From Sphaerosporella brunnea (Eukaryota; Ascomycota; Pezizomycetes; Pezizales; Pyronemataceae), in the NCBI GenBank assembly GCA_008704415.1, contig VXIS01000124.1, positions 1 through 64,000 on the forward strand: a DNA stretch of 64,000 nucleotides, given 5' to 3'. The position numbers and the translations under genes were made by a program. Under the pieces are notes generated by a model, which made no database searches, had not been told where the DNA came from, and saw only the letters and a list, made by a program, of their open reading frames with translations. This document shows, one piece after another, positions 11,743-22,508 of this stretch. Numbering within the stretch: the first letter of the stretch is position 1; each line of letters opens with the position of its first letter.

Positions 11743-12149
11743 GACTGCCAGTCGCAAGCCTGCTGGTGCTAGCGCTGAGAGCGATTGTTTTTTGGCCTTT
11801 TTGTTTATGTTGTAGCGGCATAGGCATGTGTTAAAGCGAGCAGTGTTGCTCTGTATGTATTTACGGAATGGAACGTGTCATCTGAGCATACGCACCACGG
11901 GAAGCCCTTCATTAGGGGTGGGCACCGAGTACGAGTCAGCGACGCTTTAAACCCGCCAGTCCGTGGCGTATGTCATAGAAGAGAGGGCATACAGAACCGT
12001 TCGATCATGCTTCGGCAGAAAGGCAAATCTGTAACTTCATGACTCGTCACTCGTGGAAAAGGTAAGAACCGGCAACTGTGTACGCTATGGCTCCTATGGC
12101 TCAGTACGACCCTGAAGCATACAGCGCACGGCGAAAAACACCGTGGTGT

Positions 12150-12720
12150 GACGTGTAGCACAAGAAGAAAGGTTGTGTGCCAGCTTGCAGTTCCGCGCCG
12201 AGTACGGTTGCCGGCCTAGTGTGTGACAATGGGCAGGCTAGTTTGGCCCCACCTGAAGCGCAAGGCCTCGGAGGCTCGCAGCCCTGGCATCAGGCAGTGG
12301 ATCAGAGGAGCACGCTTCGTATGCACTACGGAAGAAGACTGGTTTCCAACCAGTCTTCAAGCAGGAGAGAAAGGCTCCCGCATCCCGGTATATTACCAGC
12401 TCAAGGAGAAGCTCCGCAAGCGGGACTCCGACGAGTGCTGGTTTTGCCTCTCAGGCAGGCAACAAACGAGAGAACACCTCTTTAAGGAGGTGGCTTCCAC
12501 AGATTCGCGCGCTTTGACGCTCTGTGGAGAAATAGCTTGGGTGGAAGCACCGTGGGTGGAGGTGGCGGTCGATCGTGGAGCTGTTTAAGGAGGAGAAGGC
12601 CACCCCGCATATCCTGCAGTTTCTGCGGACGGGATACAAAGGTTGGGCAATCCGTGTCAGAAGAGGGTGATTCGTCATCGTCTGAAGAGGATTCAGAGGA
12701 GTGACTCGGCCCTGGTGGCC
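12150..12720 (+). mobile_element. Tad1-like LINE, 3' coding relic
   Basis: The translation contains CWFCLSGRQQTREHLFKE, the C-terminal Cys/His (zinc-knuckle-like) motif that follows the reverse transcriptase/RNase H region of Tad1-clade non-LTR retrotransposons. A frameshift later, the downstream frame reads VELFKEEKATPHILQFL, the family's usual tail. The pieces are in different frames and no reverse transcriptase core is present, so this is a 5'-truncated, decayed copy. Confidence 0.7.
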
Positions 12721-12865
12721 ATGGCATTTATTTTGTTGTTAGAGAGCCTGTTTATTTCTTTTTTTTTTACTTTCTCCATGCTTTCCTTGTGGTATTTCGG
12801 GTGGCCGCAATTAACCCATGAGATACCATCAATAAGGGGGCGGATAGGATAAGGGTAGGGACGAG

Positions 12866-13150
12866 TAAGGGTCTGTCATGATCGTTCGCTGTCGAATGCA
12901 GACAATAAACTTGATTAGAAAGTGTGTGACAATCTGTCACGTCTTGTGACAGCAAAGTAAAAGTGAAAGTCATGACTTCTCTATCATACTACAATAGGGA
13001 TGTACTGTTCCCAAATGGGAGGGCAGCCACATTAAGCCACAGACACGGCAAGTCGTGGCGCAGCATTTATCATATGACAGCCAAAACTTGACGACTTGAC
13101 ATGACAAATGACTATCACGGATCGATCATGACTATCATCCAGCAGCCGAG
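12866..13150 (+). repeat. dispersed non-coding repeat, copy A
   Basis: Shares a diverged but clear match with the reverse complement of about 45125-45480. The best core is CGTGGCGCAGCATTT followed by TCAT-TGAC-GCCAA-AC-TGAC spacing (copy A about 13050-13115). Both copies are rich in TGTCATGAC-like motifs and have no coding potential. The repeat class is unknown. Confidence 0.55.
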
Positions 13151-13235
13151 CTTGGGAGCTTGGCGTGAATGATCTCGTGTGTTCGCCCCATAAAATAGGT
13201 ATTATGAAAACCTGCCGTAAGAGGAGAATAATCAG

Positions 13236-13350
13236 CTACGGTCATAGAACACTGAAACCACGGCTTCCCGTCCGCTCAGCCCTAGTTAAGCAGTGTATCG
13301 CGAGGTTAGTACTATGGTGGGTGACCACATGGGAATCCCTCGTACTGTAG
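13236..13350 (+). rRNA. 5S ribosomal RNA gene
   Basis: The 5' end CTACGGTCATAG pairs with the 3' end CTGTAG. The interior has the conserved CGGCTTCCCGTCCGCTCAGC segment (A-box region) and GGTTAGTACTATGGTGGGTG (C-box/loop region). A T6 polymerase III terminator follows at 13351-13356. The length is about 115 nt, against the usual 118-120. Dispersed 5S genes are normal in filamentous ascomycetes. A few positions differ from the common fungal sequence, so it could be a variant or a non-functional copy. Confidence 0.85.
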
Positions 13351-13356
13351 TTTTTT

Positions 13357-14250
13357 GTTTTGCAGTGCACTCTCTGTTCTACGGGTCCCAATAACCTCCG
13401 TTCTCCACGTACATTATTGAAAATGTGAAGCTTTTGTGTGTGCGTTCCCGCAATGTACGTCGCGAACGGAAGTTATTGAGGCCCCCAAATAGGACCGATT
13501 CCGCTAGGTGACACGGCGTTGCTACACCTCTCGATATCCGGTAGCTTGCAGCATCAACACCAGGTTGGCGTCCAACCATCCGAGTCAATGCCTCATTGAT
13601 GACCAATGGACGACTGATACCGTATAAACTCACCGGTGGGTAGCCTGGGAGCCAAAAGGGTCATCAGACAATGGCGTTTAACCCACAGAGGCGTGGCGGA
13701 GCGGAGACATGCGGGCAGTGGCTCCCAACTTGAACTCCATGAACTTGATCACACGATGCCAGCCTGAATGGTCCACGACGGCGAGGTCTTCAAAGAGTTC
13801 TATCGCCTGGGACGCATGTACATACAATGTATTTGGAAGGAATCAAAATAGCTGGATTGCAATGCAAAAATCCTAACCCACAGCTTACTCACTCCACCAG
13901 AGGGTTATCTGCAAGATATAGTAAGGTACATAATCATGATAGATACATACCTAGAGCATGCTCTGGTATGTTACTACACTTATATCTAGAGGACTCTACC
14001 TACGTAGGGGAGGCGAGCATGTAATATGTTCGCCCTCCATCCACAGACATGATGATGACGTAGTTGCTCGCCACTGTGTGGGGACATAGGCCTCCAGGGA
14101 ATTATCACTGTAACACCAGTGCCAGTGAACTCCTCCCTAAAAAACATTGGCTGGAGCTGATACATACCTCGCAGTGGAAAACTCCTCATCTTTTATCACT
14201 CGTTGCCATATATTTCGTATTTGCGCGAATACTGAACCGGCAAGGGGAAG
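13357..14250. other. intergenic
   Basis: No coding exon recognised. An isolated A-box-like stretch near 13691 has no matching B box. Confidence 0.4.
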
Positions 14251-14513
14251 GAGAAGGAGCAGCGGGCTCCTAGGGTGTAGGGGCAGTGGGAGGTGGCTAC
14301 AGTCTTTTCCGCCATTTATGTGTTGCGATTTCCTTTTATGTATTTCTTTTGTATGGGGAGCCCCAACAGACGGGTAAGACCGTGGGGACAGGATATCAGG
14401 TTTCTTATGTCCGTCATAGGCCTTTGGCCTCACTCCGATTCGCAAGATAGGAGGCACTTGGGCTAACGCCCTCGTGTACGCTGTATGATTTTAAAAAAAA
14501 AAAAAAAAAAAAA
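14250..14513 (+). mobile_element. LINE 3' end with poly(A) tail
   Basis: About 14341-14490 matches the reverse complement of about 42464-42605, including TTGTATGGGGAGCCCC and CATAGGCCTTTGGCCTCAC, and ends in an uninterrupted run of about 22 A (to 14513). A shared 3' untranslated segment plus poly(A) is the hallmark of a 5'-truncated non-LTR retrotransposon. The 5' boundary at 14250 is approximate. The tail abuts the 3' end of the convergent gene at 14545-15169. Confidence 0.65.
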
Positions 14514-14544
14514 ACCGGCATTGCCATACTGTACAACATGCTCC

Positions 14545-15169
14545 TCACAGAACATACCCGTCCAACACCACCTTACTCCCCAATTTTGCCCCCCTCGCAA
14601 TCCACATCTTCGTATTCGTATGATTATACCTCACATCCCCAGTCTCCATCTGCACATGCACAAAAAACTTATACTCACTTGGCTTGACGGTATCCGCAAG
14701 CAGGGGATTTCCAAGCTTCTGCAACACCTCGTTTCGCCCGGTCCTCCACCCCAGTCCCTTAACCAAGATATACGCCGGCGTCTCATCCGCAGTTTTCAGG
14801 ACGTAAGTCGGTTCCACCCGCGCCGAAAGATCGCCGATAACGACTTGCGAATCTTGGCCTCCGTCCTGGAGAAACAAAATCAGCGCCCCTGGAAGCTGCG
14901 GGGGAGGTGCGAGAGAGACAAACAACAATAGTGCCAGCGCCCCACTTTGCAACCCAGCGGCCGCCGGTAAAAGGGATCCAATTCCGCTGGCCCCATGGGC
15001 CCGGGCCCACCGCGACGCGCTGGCCGAGATCAAATATGATGCGGAAGTCCGGAGTGAGAGTTGGTGATGGCAAGGTCAAGTTTCCGTCGGGTCCGAAGGG
15101 GAGGGAGTTGAACCTGAAGGCCGAGGCGAGCAGTGGGAAGAGTAGTAGGATGAGGTTAAAGTGTTGCAT
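14545..15169 (-). CDS. secreted DUF3237 family protein
   Basis: Two exons (15169-14924 and 14865-14545) encode 188 aa, joined across a 58-bp intron (GTTTGT...CAG) to give WGAGTIV-DGGQDSQVV. The N-terminus (MQHFNLILLLFPLLASA) is a signal peptide. The body shows the DUF3237/UPF0311 pattern: a first strand with RIIFDLG, WIPFTGGRW, a G-rich turn, a DxSARVEPTYVLKT strand, and EYKFFVHVQMET near the end. Members form small beta-barrel proteins of unknown biochemical role. The stop codon lies about 30 bp from the poly(A) tail of the LINE fragment at 14250-14513, so the native terminator region may have been altered by that insertion. Confidence 0.78.
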
Positions 15170-15632
15170 CTTTTCTTTTCCGTCAATTTCTGCTGCTGCT
15201 GATGTTGGCGGGGGCTGGGCGCTACTTATGTTGAGCTGCTGGTGACACACGGAAGGGATTTATTTGCCTTTCCCGACGCGGATAGGTGCCCGCTTGGCCG
15301 GATGGGGTGCTGTAGTGCTTGCCACATCGTCACCATCAACTCATGCTTTTGCTCTAACTAAGTGGGCCGAGCGTTCCTGCGCGATCAACGACAAGTAGTC
15401 GGCGTAGTAAACCGCAACAGAATGAAGGGACCTTCCAATGGTACATGTGCATGTGACGCCTGGGATCGTCTTTTATCATGGCATCTTCAACATGGCGTGA
15501 AAACTAGCACTCAGCTTCAAACCCTCGAAAGAGCTATATCAGACCAGGTCGTCTGTAGCCTAAGCAACAACACTATCTTATATCAACAAGCGCATCCACA
15601 TCTACAACGATTTTCCTCTAGAAAGATTTACC

Positions 15633-15806
15633 ATGGCCGAAATGTGTCCCCGCTGTCAAACTAAGCACACATTCTGGGAGGGGGAACTCCTGAATTGTGC
15701 ACTTTGCGGAAAGTTCCTTGTGTGGCAGTGTCCGAGCTGTGGTACAACCTACAAACAAGCACCGGAAGCCCCGAGTATGTGCTCGCTGTGTGGTCATAAG
15801 CGGTAG
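15633..15806 (+). CDS. 57-aa zinc-ribbon protein with four CxxC knuckles
   Basis: Uninterrupted 58-codon frame starting in good context (ACCATGG) and ending TAG. Four CxxC pairs are evenly placed: C5/C8, C22/C25, C33/C36 and C50/C53. Two CxxC knuckles normally bind one zinc, so this would be a compact two-zinc ribbon protein with almost no other structure. No signal peptide or membrane segment is present, so it is probably intracellular. The upstream 250 bp contains a CAACA-rich leader. I do not recognise the family. The perfect CxxC periodicity and clean start and stop argue that it is real despite its size. It differs in layout from the Cys-rich family at 35-44 kb. Confidence 0.55.
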   Translation: MAEMCPRCQTKHTFWEGELLNCALCGKFLVWQCPSCGTTYKQAPEAPSMCSLCGHKR

Positions 15807-16935
15807 CTTCACCGCAAAACGTTTGCCGGCTTTGATCAGACAGGGCGGCCGAGCCTGTTTTGATTCCCTCTACGCCTAGCCCTGTCTGACGCCGTTGTTT
15901 TTTTTTTTTTTTTCATTTTTTCATTCCCTTCCATTGTCTCCAAAAACGTTGTCTCATTGCTGATAAAAAACAAAAAATAACGAAAAAAAAACAAAACATT
16001 GTCATCGCAGTTTTTTGTGTAATCAAAGTTGTTTCGCACGATTTTCTTTTTTTCTTTAGTATCTAGCGTGGCTGCAGTTATTTAGATAGAACTGAGGTAG
16101 CGGACAAGATATGGGTCTGCAGCGCAGCTGCCATAATCTAATAAATTGCACGCGTTCAATAAAATTGATTACACATACACCTCTCTATCACCGTATCACA
16201 GTCCCCACGGCCGCGTTCAGCAAGCTTAGGGGGGCGAGAGAGCTCCCTACCGTCCTTCTGAAAAGCAAACCTGATCCGGGGTCACATGTACTCTGCGCCA
16301 AATACAGTCATACCTTCCTATGTTCTTCCCCTCCTTTCCCGAGGGCTCCTGGGAAAGGAAACAGGTGCAGGTTCAAGATCTACCCGGTAATAAGGACATG
16401 CCAGAACCAGAGAGGGGAGATGCGGCTCAGTCACTGCGCCACGGGTTTCCGCACGTAAGCCACCTCTCCTCCCACCTGTGGTTGTGGCATGTACTAAGTA
16501 AATCCGATACATAGAGTACGTTGTACCAATATTTTGCAAGACGGAACGCCATTCAGCCGCTCAGCACGTTCTCCAGCGCCACATGGCTTCCGATGAGACC
16601 TAGAATCCAGTATGGGAGCCTTGAAAATTCTGCAAGTACAACGGCGACAGCGAGCTTGAGCGAATCTCATTTACAGAATCGGGGGTTCCGAGCAATACCG
16701 GATGATTGACAGCTTTGTTTTTCACTTGCATTTCAAGAAGCAATGTCAACAGGAATTACGATTGCCAGATGAAAATACAATCCTATTCCCCCATTAATGA
16801 CTTTTTATTCCAAAAGCATACAGCCGAAACAAAGAAACAAAAGATAAACATTAGACCTTTATCTCTACATTGATTGGCAGTCCCTCTTTGTGTATTACAT
16901 CCCTACCAGCGTCGGAGCCCAGAAATTCCTCCTCT
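15807..16935. other. intergenic
   Basis: Contains a T15 run near 15898 and AT-rich sequence. No exon or RNA gene supported. Confidence 0.4.
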
Positions 16936-18990
16936 TCAAGCACGAAGCATCCCGCCGGGGATCGCTCCGCTGGGGGCCTGAGGGCTGTTGTTGATGGGAG
17001 CATCCTCGTTGATCGGAGCACTGTCCTTAGGACGGCCAGTGGAGATCTGAGATGCGCCAGTCTCCAACGGGGCGCCGGCATTGGGACGGGCGGTAGGATT
17101 GTTGTTCACCTGAGGATTGTTGATGGGAGCATTGGGACGGCCAGTGGCAACCCCAGGGACACCAGTGTTCAACGGAGCATTGAGACGGCCGGTGGGAGCC
17201 AGGTAGCCAGTGGGAGCCAGGTAGCCGATAGGAGCCAGGTAGCCGGTGGGCGCCAGGTAGCCGGTGGGCGCCAGGTAGCCGGTGGGAGCCCGATAGCCGG
17301 TAGGCGCCGGGCGTCCGGCGGGAGCCTGATAGCCGTTGTTGATCGGAGCACTAGGCGGTCCAGCGGGAACTTTTGCCCTCTGAGGGCTGCCGCCGACGGG
17401 GGCCGCAGCCCTGAGAGGCTGAGGCGAGCCGGTATTCAGCGGAACGTTGGGACCGGCGGTTGGACCGTTATTGATCGGAGCAGGAGCGACGAGAAGCGAG
17501 GCCGGAGGCCGTCCCGCAGAAGGCTGAGGCTGGCCGCCTGTGTTCACTCCCGTAGCAAGTAGCTGGCTACTGGTTGGCCTGGGAGGGGTACCGGTGTTGG
17601 GCTGCATGGGAGCAACGCCACCAGTGCCCACGGTGCCCGCAGTGCCGGGGAAGGCGTTCGGGGATCCAGATGCAGGACGCGAGCTATCAGGTCGGGGAGC
17701 GAAGACGCCTTGTGGCATGGCGCTACCGCTAGGAAGAGCGGTCGGGCGCGGCAGAGAGCCGCTGGAAGCTCCAGAGGGGCCCAGCGCGGGCGCATTAGAG
17801 GCCACGGCAGAGGCGGCAACATGTGTATGTGTGCCGGAGAGGGTGGCTACGGGGAGAGAGGAAGAGCCTCCTGTCGAAGAGGAGGCAGACCCGGTACCGG
17901 TGGGAGAGGATACCGGAGGTCCGCTAGTGGAGGAGGCAGGAGGCTTTGAAGGGTATCCCGAAGGGGAGGAGGTAGGTTTTGACGGGTACCCCGAAGGGGA
18001 GGAGGCAGGAGGCTTTGACGGGTATCCCGAAGGGGAGGAGGTAGGCCCGGTGGGATAAGACCCGCTAGTGGAGGAGGCAGGAGGCTTTGACGGGTATCCC
18101 GAAGGCGAGGAGGTAGGAGGCTTTGACGGGTATCCGGAAGGGGAGGAGGTAGGCCCGGTGGGATAAGATCCGCTAGTGGAGGAGGCAGGAGGCTTTGAAG
18201 GGTATCCCGAAGGCGAGGAGGTAGGAGGTTTTGACGGGTATCCCGAAGGGGAGGAGGTAGGAGGCTTTGACGGGTATCCCGAAGGGGAGGATGTAGGCCC
18301 GGTGGGATAAGATCCGCTAGTGGCGGAGGCAGGAGGCTTTGACGGGTATCCCGAAGGGGAGGATGTAGGCCCGGTGGGATAAGATCCGCTAGTGGAGGAG
18401 GCAGGAGGCTTTGAAGGGTATCCCGAAGGCGAGGAGGTAGGAGGTTTTGACGGGTATCCCGAAGGGGAGGAGGTAGGAGGCTTTGACGGGTATCCCGAAG
18501 GGGAGGATGTAGGCCCGGTGGGATAAGATCCGCTAGTGGCGGAGGCAGGAGGCTTTGACGGGTATCCCGAAGGGGAGGATGTAGGCCCGGTGGGATAAGA
18601 TCCGCTAGTGGCGGAGGCAGGAGGCTTTGACGGGTATCCCGAAGGGGAGGATGTAGGCCCGGTGGGATAAGATCCGCTAGTGGAGGAGGCAGGAGGCTTT
18701 GACGGGTATCCCGAAGGGGAGGAGGCAGGAGGTTTTGAAGGGTATCCCGAAGGGGAGGAGGTAGGCCCGGTGGGATAAGATCCGCTTGTGGAGGAGGCAG
18801 GAGGCTTTGACGGGTATCCCGAAGGGGAGGAGACAGGCTCGGAGGGAGAAGGGGGCTTAGACGCCAGGTCCATGGAGGACATCATGCTTCCAGGAGGACT
18901 GGATAGTGATTGCGTGCCGCTCTGCTGGGGCGCCGGAACAGCCATGGCGAACGCGGCAAAGCTAATGGAGAGGAGAGTCTGGAAATGCAT
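16936..18990 (-). CDS. secreted Pro/Ser/Gly-rich tandem-repeat (mucin-like) protein
   Basis: Single exon, 684 aa. Residues 1-18 (MHFQTLLSISFAAFAMAV) form a signal peptide. The N-terminal half is built from about two dozen near-identical units of SSPSGYPSKPPA and STSGSYPTGPT type. The C-terminal half has shorter APTGYL repeats (about 7) and several spaced PINN motifs. There is no catalytic domain, no membrane anchor and no cysteine-rich module. The composition is that of an extended, O-glycosylated surface or wall-associated protein; any adhesive or structural role is inference. A TATA box (19101-19110) lies about 110 nt upstream. The nearly identical DNA units suggest recent expansion and length polymorphism. 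Antisense long ORFs here are artefacts of the repeat. Confidence 0.8.
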   Translation of the reverse strand: MHFQTLLSISFAAFAMAVPAPQQSGTQSLSSPPGSMMSSMDLASKPPSPSEPVSSPSGYPSKPPASSTSGSYPTGPTSSPSGYPSKPPASSPSGYPSKPPASSTSGSYPTGPTSSPSGYPSKPPASATSGSYPTGPTSSPSGYPSKPPASATSGSYPTGPTSSPSGYPSKPPTSSPSGYPSKPPTSSPSGYPSKPPASSTSGSYPTGPTSSPSGYPSKPPASATSGSYPTGPTSSPSGYPSKPPTSSPSGYPSKPPTSSPSGYPSKPPASSTSGSYPTGPTSSPSGYPSKPPTSSPSGYPSKPPASSTSGSYPTGPTSSPSGYPSKPPASSPSGYPSKPTSSPSGYPSKPPASSTSGPPVSSPTGTGSASSSTGGSSSLPVATLSGTHTHVAASAVASNAPALGPSGASSGSLPRPTALPSGSAMPQGVFAPRPDSSRPASGSPNAFPGTAGTVGTGGVAPMQPNTGTPPRPTSSQLLATGVNTGGQPQPSAGRPPASLLVAPAPINNGPTAGPNVPLNTGSPQPLRAAAPVGGSPQRAKVPAGPPSAPINNGYQAPAGRPAPTGYRAPTGYLAPTGYLAPTGYLAPIGYLAPTGYLAPTGRLNAPLNTGVPGVATGRPNAPINNPQVNNNPTARPNAGAPLETGASQISTGRPKDSAPINEDAPINNSPQAPSGAIPGGMLRA
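17924..18835 (-). repeat. coding minisatellite (36-nt and larger composite units)
   Basis: Tandem 36-nt units coding SSPSGYPSKPPA alternate with units coding STSGSYPTGPT, with only scattered third-position changes between copies. They form a higher-order pattern of about 70-110 nt. Confidence 0.85.
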
Positions 18991-20566
18991 TGGGACGGCG
19001 GTCTATTGCTGGTATTTTTTTTTTGTTCTAAACGGTGATATCGATTGGAAACTCCAGAGTGGGCTGAGGAATTGGGCTTTTGTGGGAGAGGAAGGAGCCC
19101 CCTTATATAGAGATTGGGAGCCCAGGACAATCGCCAGAGTTAACAACAGCAAGCCAGCCATGGGCAGCGGGTGTACGTGACAAAAAAAAACACATGGACC
19201 GTTGCAGGAGAGATCGCAACTCGGTGTGCGCCACGGTTTGTTGTTCGCGGGCAACACTTTACCGACAGGCACGGAGCAAGTGGTGGCGAGGTGACCTTTT
19301 ACCTCGACATATTGCGTCAACGCGAGGCATATGATAAAACGGAAACGGACCGTTAATTTCATCATTGCGGACGAACCACCTGTAGGTCGGCGCTTTCTGG
19401 TCAGCAAGTCCATCAGTGACGCCACAAAGTGGCGCAAACGGAGTGAATTTTTTTGTGCGGAATTCTATGCTGGAAGTCAAAACGGCCAGGCCAGCGTCTG
19501 TTCCATCCTTCATATTAGCCATGGCCATGGCAGTAGCTATCACAGTTCATGCCACGCTATCTCGAAGGTGCAAGAAGCCTCTAATTCCTCTTTGAAAGGT
19601 GGCTTGTCCCATCAATTCGAACTATGACAAATTAGCACTAAAACCGTTTCCTCGAGAACATCGGTACATTATTGTTGATATCCTAGATGGAAGATCATAG
19701 CCCCATGGTGGTCTTCCACCCCATATTCCAGGTACGTCATAGGAGCGGGCAACTGGCGGCCCGCAAGCTGGCTGAACAAACATTCATAGTCGATAACTCT
19801 ACGCGAAAATCCAATACCACAAGATGGCCCAGGCGGCGAGGAATCTGTGCCACAATAGGTACTGCAGGACCTTACAGTGCTCAGCCTTACCTACTGCTGA
19901 CACGACTCGGCACGACGCCCGAAATGTAAGATAAGGTTATCAATTGGATGCAGCGCCGCATTGACCACCCTCCATGTCTCTCTCTCGGGTCTAAAATTAT
20001 GCCGACCAGCAGCGCCGCAAACTTGTTCACCGGGCCCAAAAGCCTCCCCCGACGGAGTTTGCTCACTTGTATGCCTTAGAGTGTAGCTGGCGCTTTTGAA
20101 TCAAAAAAAAAATAGACGAGGTGACTGGCGGATATCGAATCGTGGAAACCACAATCCACCTTCCCAAAAGACACAAACTTGTTGGTAGGGACTTTTTTTC
20201 TCTCGTCTTCTCGCCGCCTCAACCATCTCGCGCAGCCAACCACACTCTCCTTACCATGAATCCACACAACACAACGAACCGTCAAAAAGCCCCCCCCCGC
20301 GACTGCAACAGCGACAGCGACAATTCCTACACCGAAGTTTATGCAAAGTTGGCCTTGCTGTAGATAGCTTGAAACCTATTACAATAAAAAACAAAACCTA
20401 TGCCAACCTCTATCTATCCTCATGATCAGTCAGGGCAGATACGCGTACACAGTCGCTCGGGGGACTTGGGATAGAGTCAGCACAGTCAGTCTGTTGTATG
20501 CACTAAGTAGAATGGTAAGAAGTACAGAGTAGTGTGTCCCCAAACACTGCCGCTGTAATTACTCAC
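18991..20566. other. intergenic, upstream of repeat-protein gene
   Basis: Apart from the TATA box at 19101 I see no gene. A 35-codon frame starting at the CTTACCATGAATCC context near 20253 is too short to claim. Confidence 0.4.
19101..19110 (-). promoter_or_regulatory. TATA box of the repeat-protein gene
   Basis: CTATATAAGG on the minus strand, about 110 nt upstream of the ATG at 18990. Confidence 0.55.
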
Positions 20567-20811
20567 GCGGCCGGACTCATCACGTGCCGTGCAGGGTTAG
20601 GGTTACATTTTAACGTGGGAGCCAGGCCAAAACGGCTGATTTTTGGACACCGGAACAGTGTTTATTTTGGCGTATTCTTCCTACTCCATCAATTTGAATC
20701 AAATCGGTGGCGCCGTTGTTGAGATAGTCTCGAGCGGGATGCTTTCAGGTATATATATAGAAACATAACCCTAACCCTACGTGGCACGTGATGTGCAATG
20801 ATTCCGGCCGC
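20567..20811. mobile_element. MITE-like element with inverted ends containing TTAGGG-like motif
   Basis: The left blocks (GCGGCCGGA, CATCACGTGCC, AGGGTTAGGGTTA at 20567-20605) recur in order in the reverse complement of 20766-20811. The unit is about 245 bp, non-coding, with inverted ends of about 40 bp. A clear target duplication is not visible. Confidence 0.6.
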
Positions 20812-21161
20812 TTCGGGCCTGGTTATGGGTCCATGTTGAAAATGCTGCGTCGGTGTGTTGAAAACGGGCAACCGATACCGATACTAACTACTTACCTAGG
20901 GCCGACACCGGAACGGCCGCTCACTCAAACGGACTCACTGTTTGGATGTAGAATAAGGTTGTCGGATGCAATGCCGCTGCCGCTCCCAGCTACATAAACC
21001 TACCTGGTACCTACTCCAGACAGCACGTTCATGACCAAATCAATGATTTGCTACGCACGCAAAAAGACTTCATTGACCAAAAATCCAAAAACTTAAACCA
21101 AAGCATAATCAAGGAATCAATATTTACAGACCCCCCCCCCCCTTCCCATCCCACAGCCGCC

Positions 21162-22473
21162 CTAAAGCTTGGTCTCCCACTTATCATAATTCGCCCACTC
21201 AATCCGCAAGCATCGCCTCCAATACTCGGCCAATCTCCACGGGAAGTTAGTGGTAACAACCCCCTTCGAGTTCTTATAGAAGCTGTCACATCTCGGATCG
21301 CTAAGAGCGAGAACCTTCAGCTTCTCCTGCATCTCAGCATTATACTTCCTCTCGCGCTCCTCCTTGACGGCATAGCCGACCCGCTTCCCCTTCCGTGCCT
21401 CCGCCACGATGCGCTGCACCATCTTGACATTCCACAGCGCCTGCGTCTCAAACATGAACGTGAGGCTTCCCCACAGCAGGGCGGTCGCCGGCCCGAACAC
21501 AAAGAATAGGTTTGGAAAGTTGTGCGTGGAGGTTCCAAGATACGCGGATGCGTGGTCGCCCCACTGCTCCTTGAGCGCAACGCCCTGGTGTCCGCGCACG
21601 TCGACGTGGCCGAGCAGATCCTGCGTCACGAAGCCCGTGGCCCAGATGACGACGTCGATCTCGTGGCGCTCGCCGTCGGCGGTGGCGATGGCGTCGGCGG
21701 TGAAGCGCTGCAGGCGCGCGGTGTGCAGGTGGACGTGGTCGCGCAGGAACGCGGGGTAGTAGTCATCCAGGAACAGCGGACGTTTGCAGCCAAACGAGTA
21801 TTGCGGCGTGAGTTTTTCTCTCAGCGCCTGGCAGCGCGGCGGGATCTGCGCCTCCAGGTGTGCCTGCGCGGCTGCGGCCGCGAACCCGTTTTCCTTGCTG
21901 GAAACGTGGACGGAGCGGTAGGCCCCCAGCTCCTGGTCGACGTACAGCCACACGTGGTGCAGCCACTGCGCCAGCGGCACCCACGCGAACAGCGTCTTGA
22001 CGGGCTGCGAGAAGGCGTAGTCCCGCCGCGGGAGGACGTGCGGTGGGGAGCGCTGGTACACGTGCAGCGACTTGACTTTGTCCGCGATGGATGGGATGAC
22101 CTGCCCCGCTGACGGCCCGGTTCCGATGACGGCTACGCGCTTGCCGGTGAGCTCCACGCTGTGGTCCCACTCTGCCGTGTGGAATTGCGGGCCGGAAAAG
22201 GTTTCTGCGCCTGGGATGTTGGCGCGCTTGGGGCGGTTAAGCTGGCCGATGCAGGAGATGATGGCTGCGGCGGTGTAGTAGTGTAGCGTGCCCGTTTCTT
22301 CGTTGCGGACCGTTACCTTCCAAAGAACCGCGGCGTCGTCCCAATGCATAGACAGCACTGTATGCCGGAAGAGAGTGGATTTGTGGAGGTTGTAGCAGTG
22401 CGCGACGTGTTCATAGTATCGCCGGATCTCGTCTTGCGGGGAGTACCGGCGGGACCAATCTACTCGATGGATT

Positions 22474-22508
<35 letters not shown>

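Noticed and set aside
13691..13780. GGCGTGGCGGAGCGG, resembling the start of a tRNA-Leu/Ser
   Set aside because: No matching B box or acceptor stem downstream at the right spacing.
17540..18058. 172-codon plus-strand ORF, and others, antisense to the repeat protein
   Set aside because: Generated by the minisatellite read backwards; Gly/Glu-rich low complexity with no start context or domain.
17924..18835. Regular spaced repeats as a CRISPR-like array
   Set aside because: Repeats are contiguous, in frame and translated within a secreted eukaryotic protein.
20593..20778. AGGGTTAGGG and CCCTAACCCT as possible telomeric sequence
   Set aside because: Only two repeat units at each site, placed as inverted ends of a ~245-bp element, not a telomere array.
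21522..22112. 196-codon plus-strand ORF antisense to the monooxygenase
   Set aside because: Shadow frame; all flavoprotein motifs are on the minus strand.
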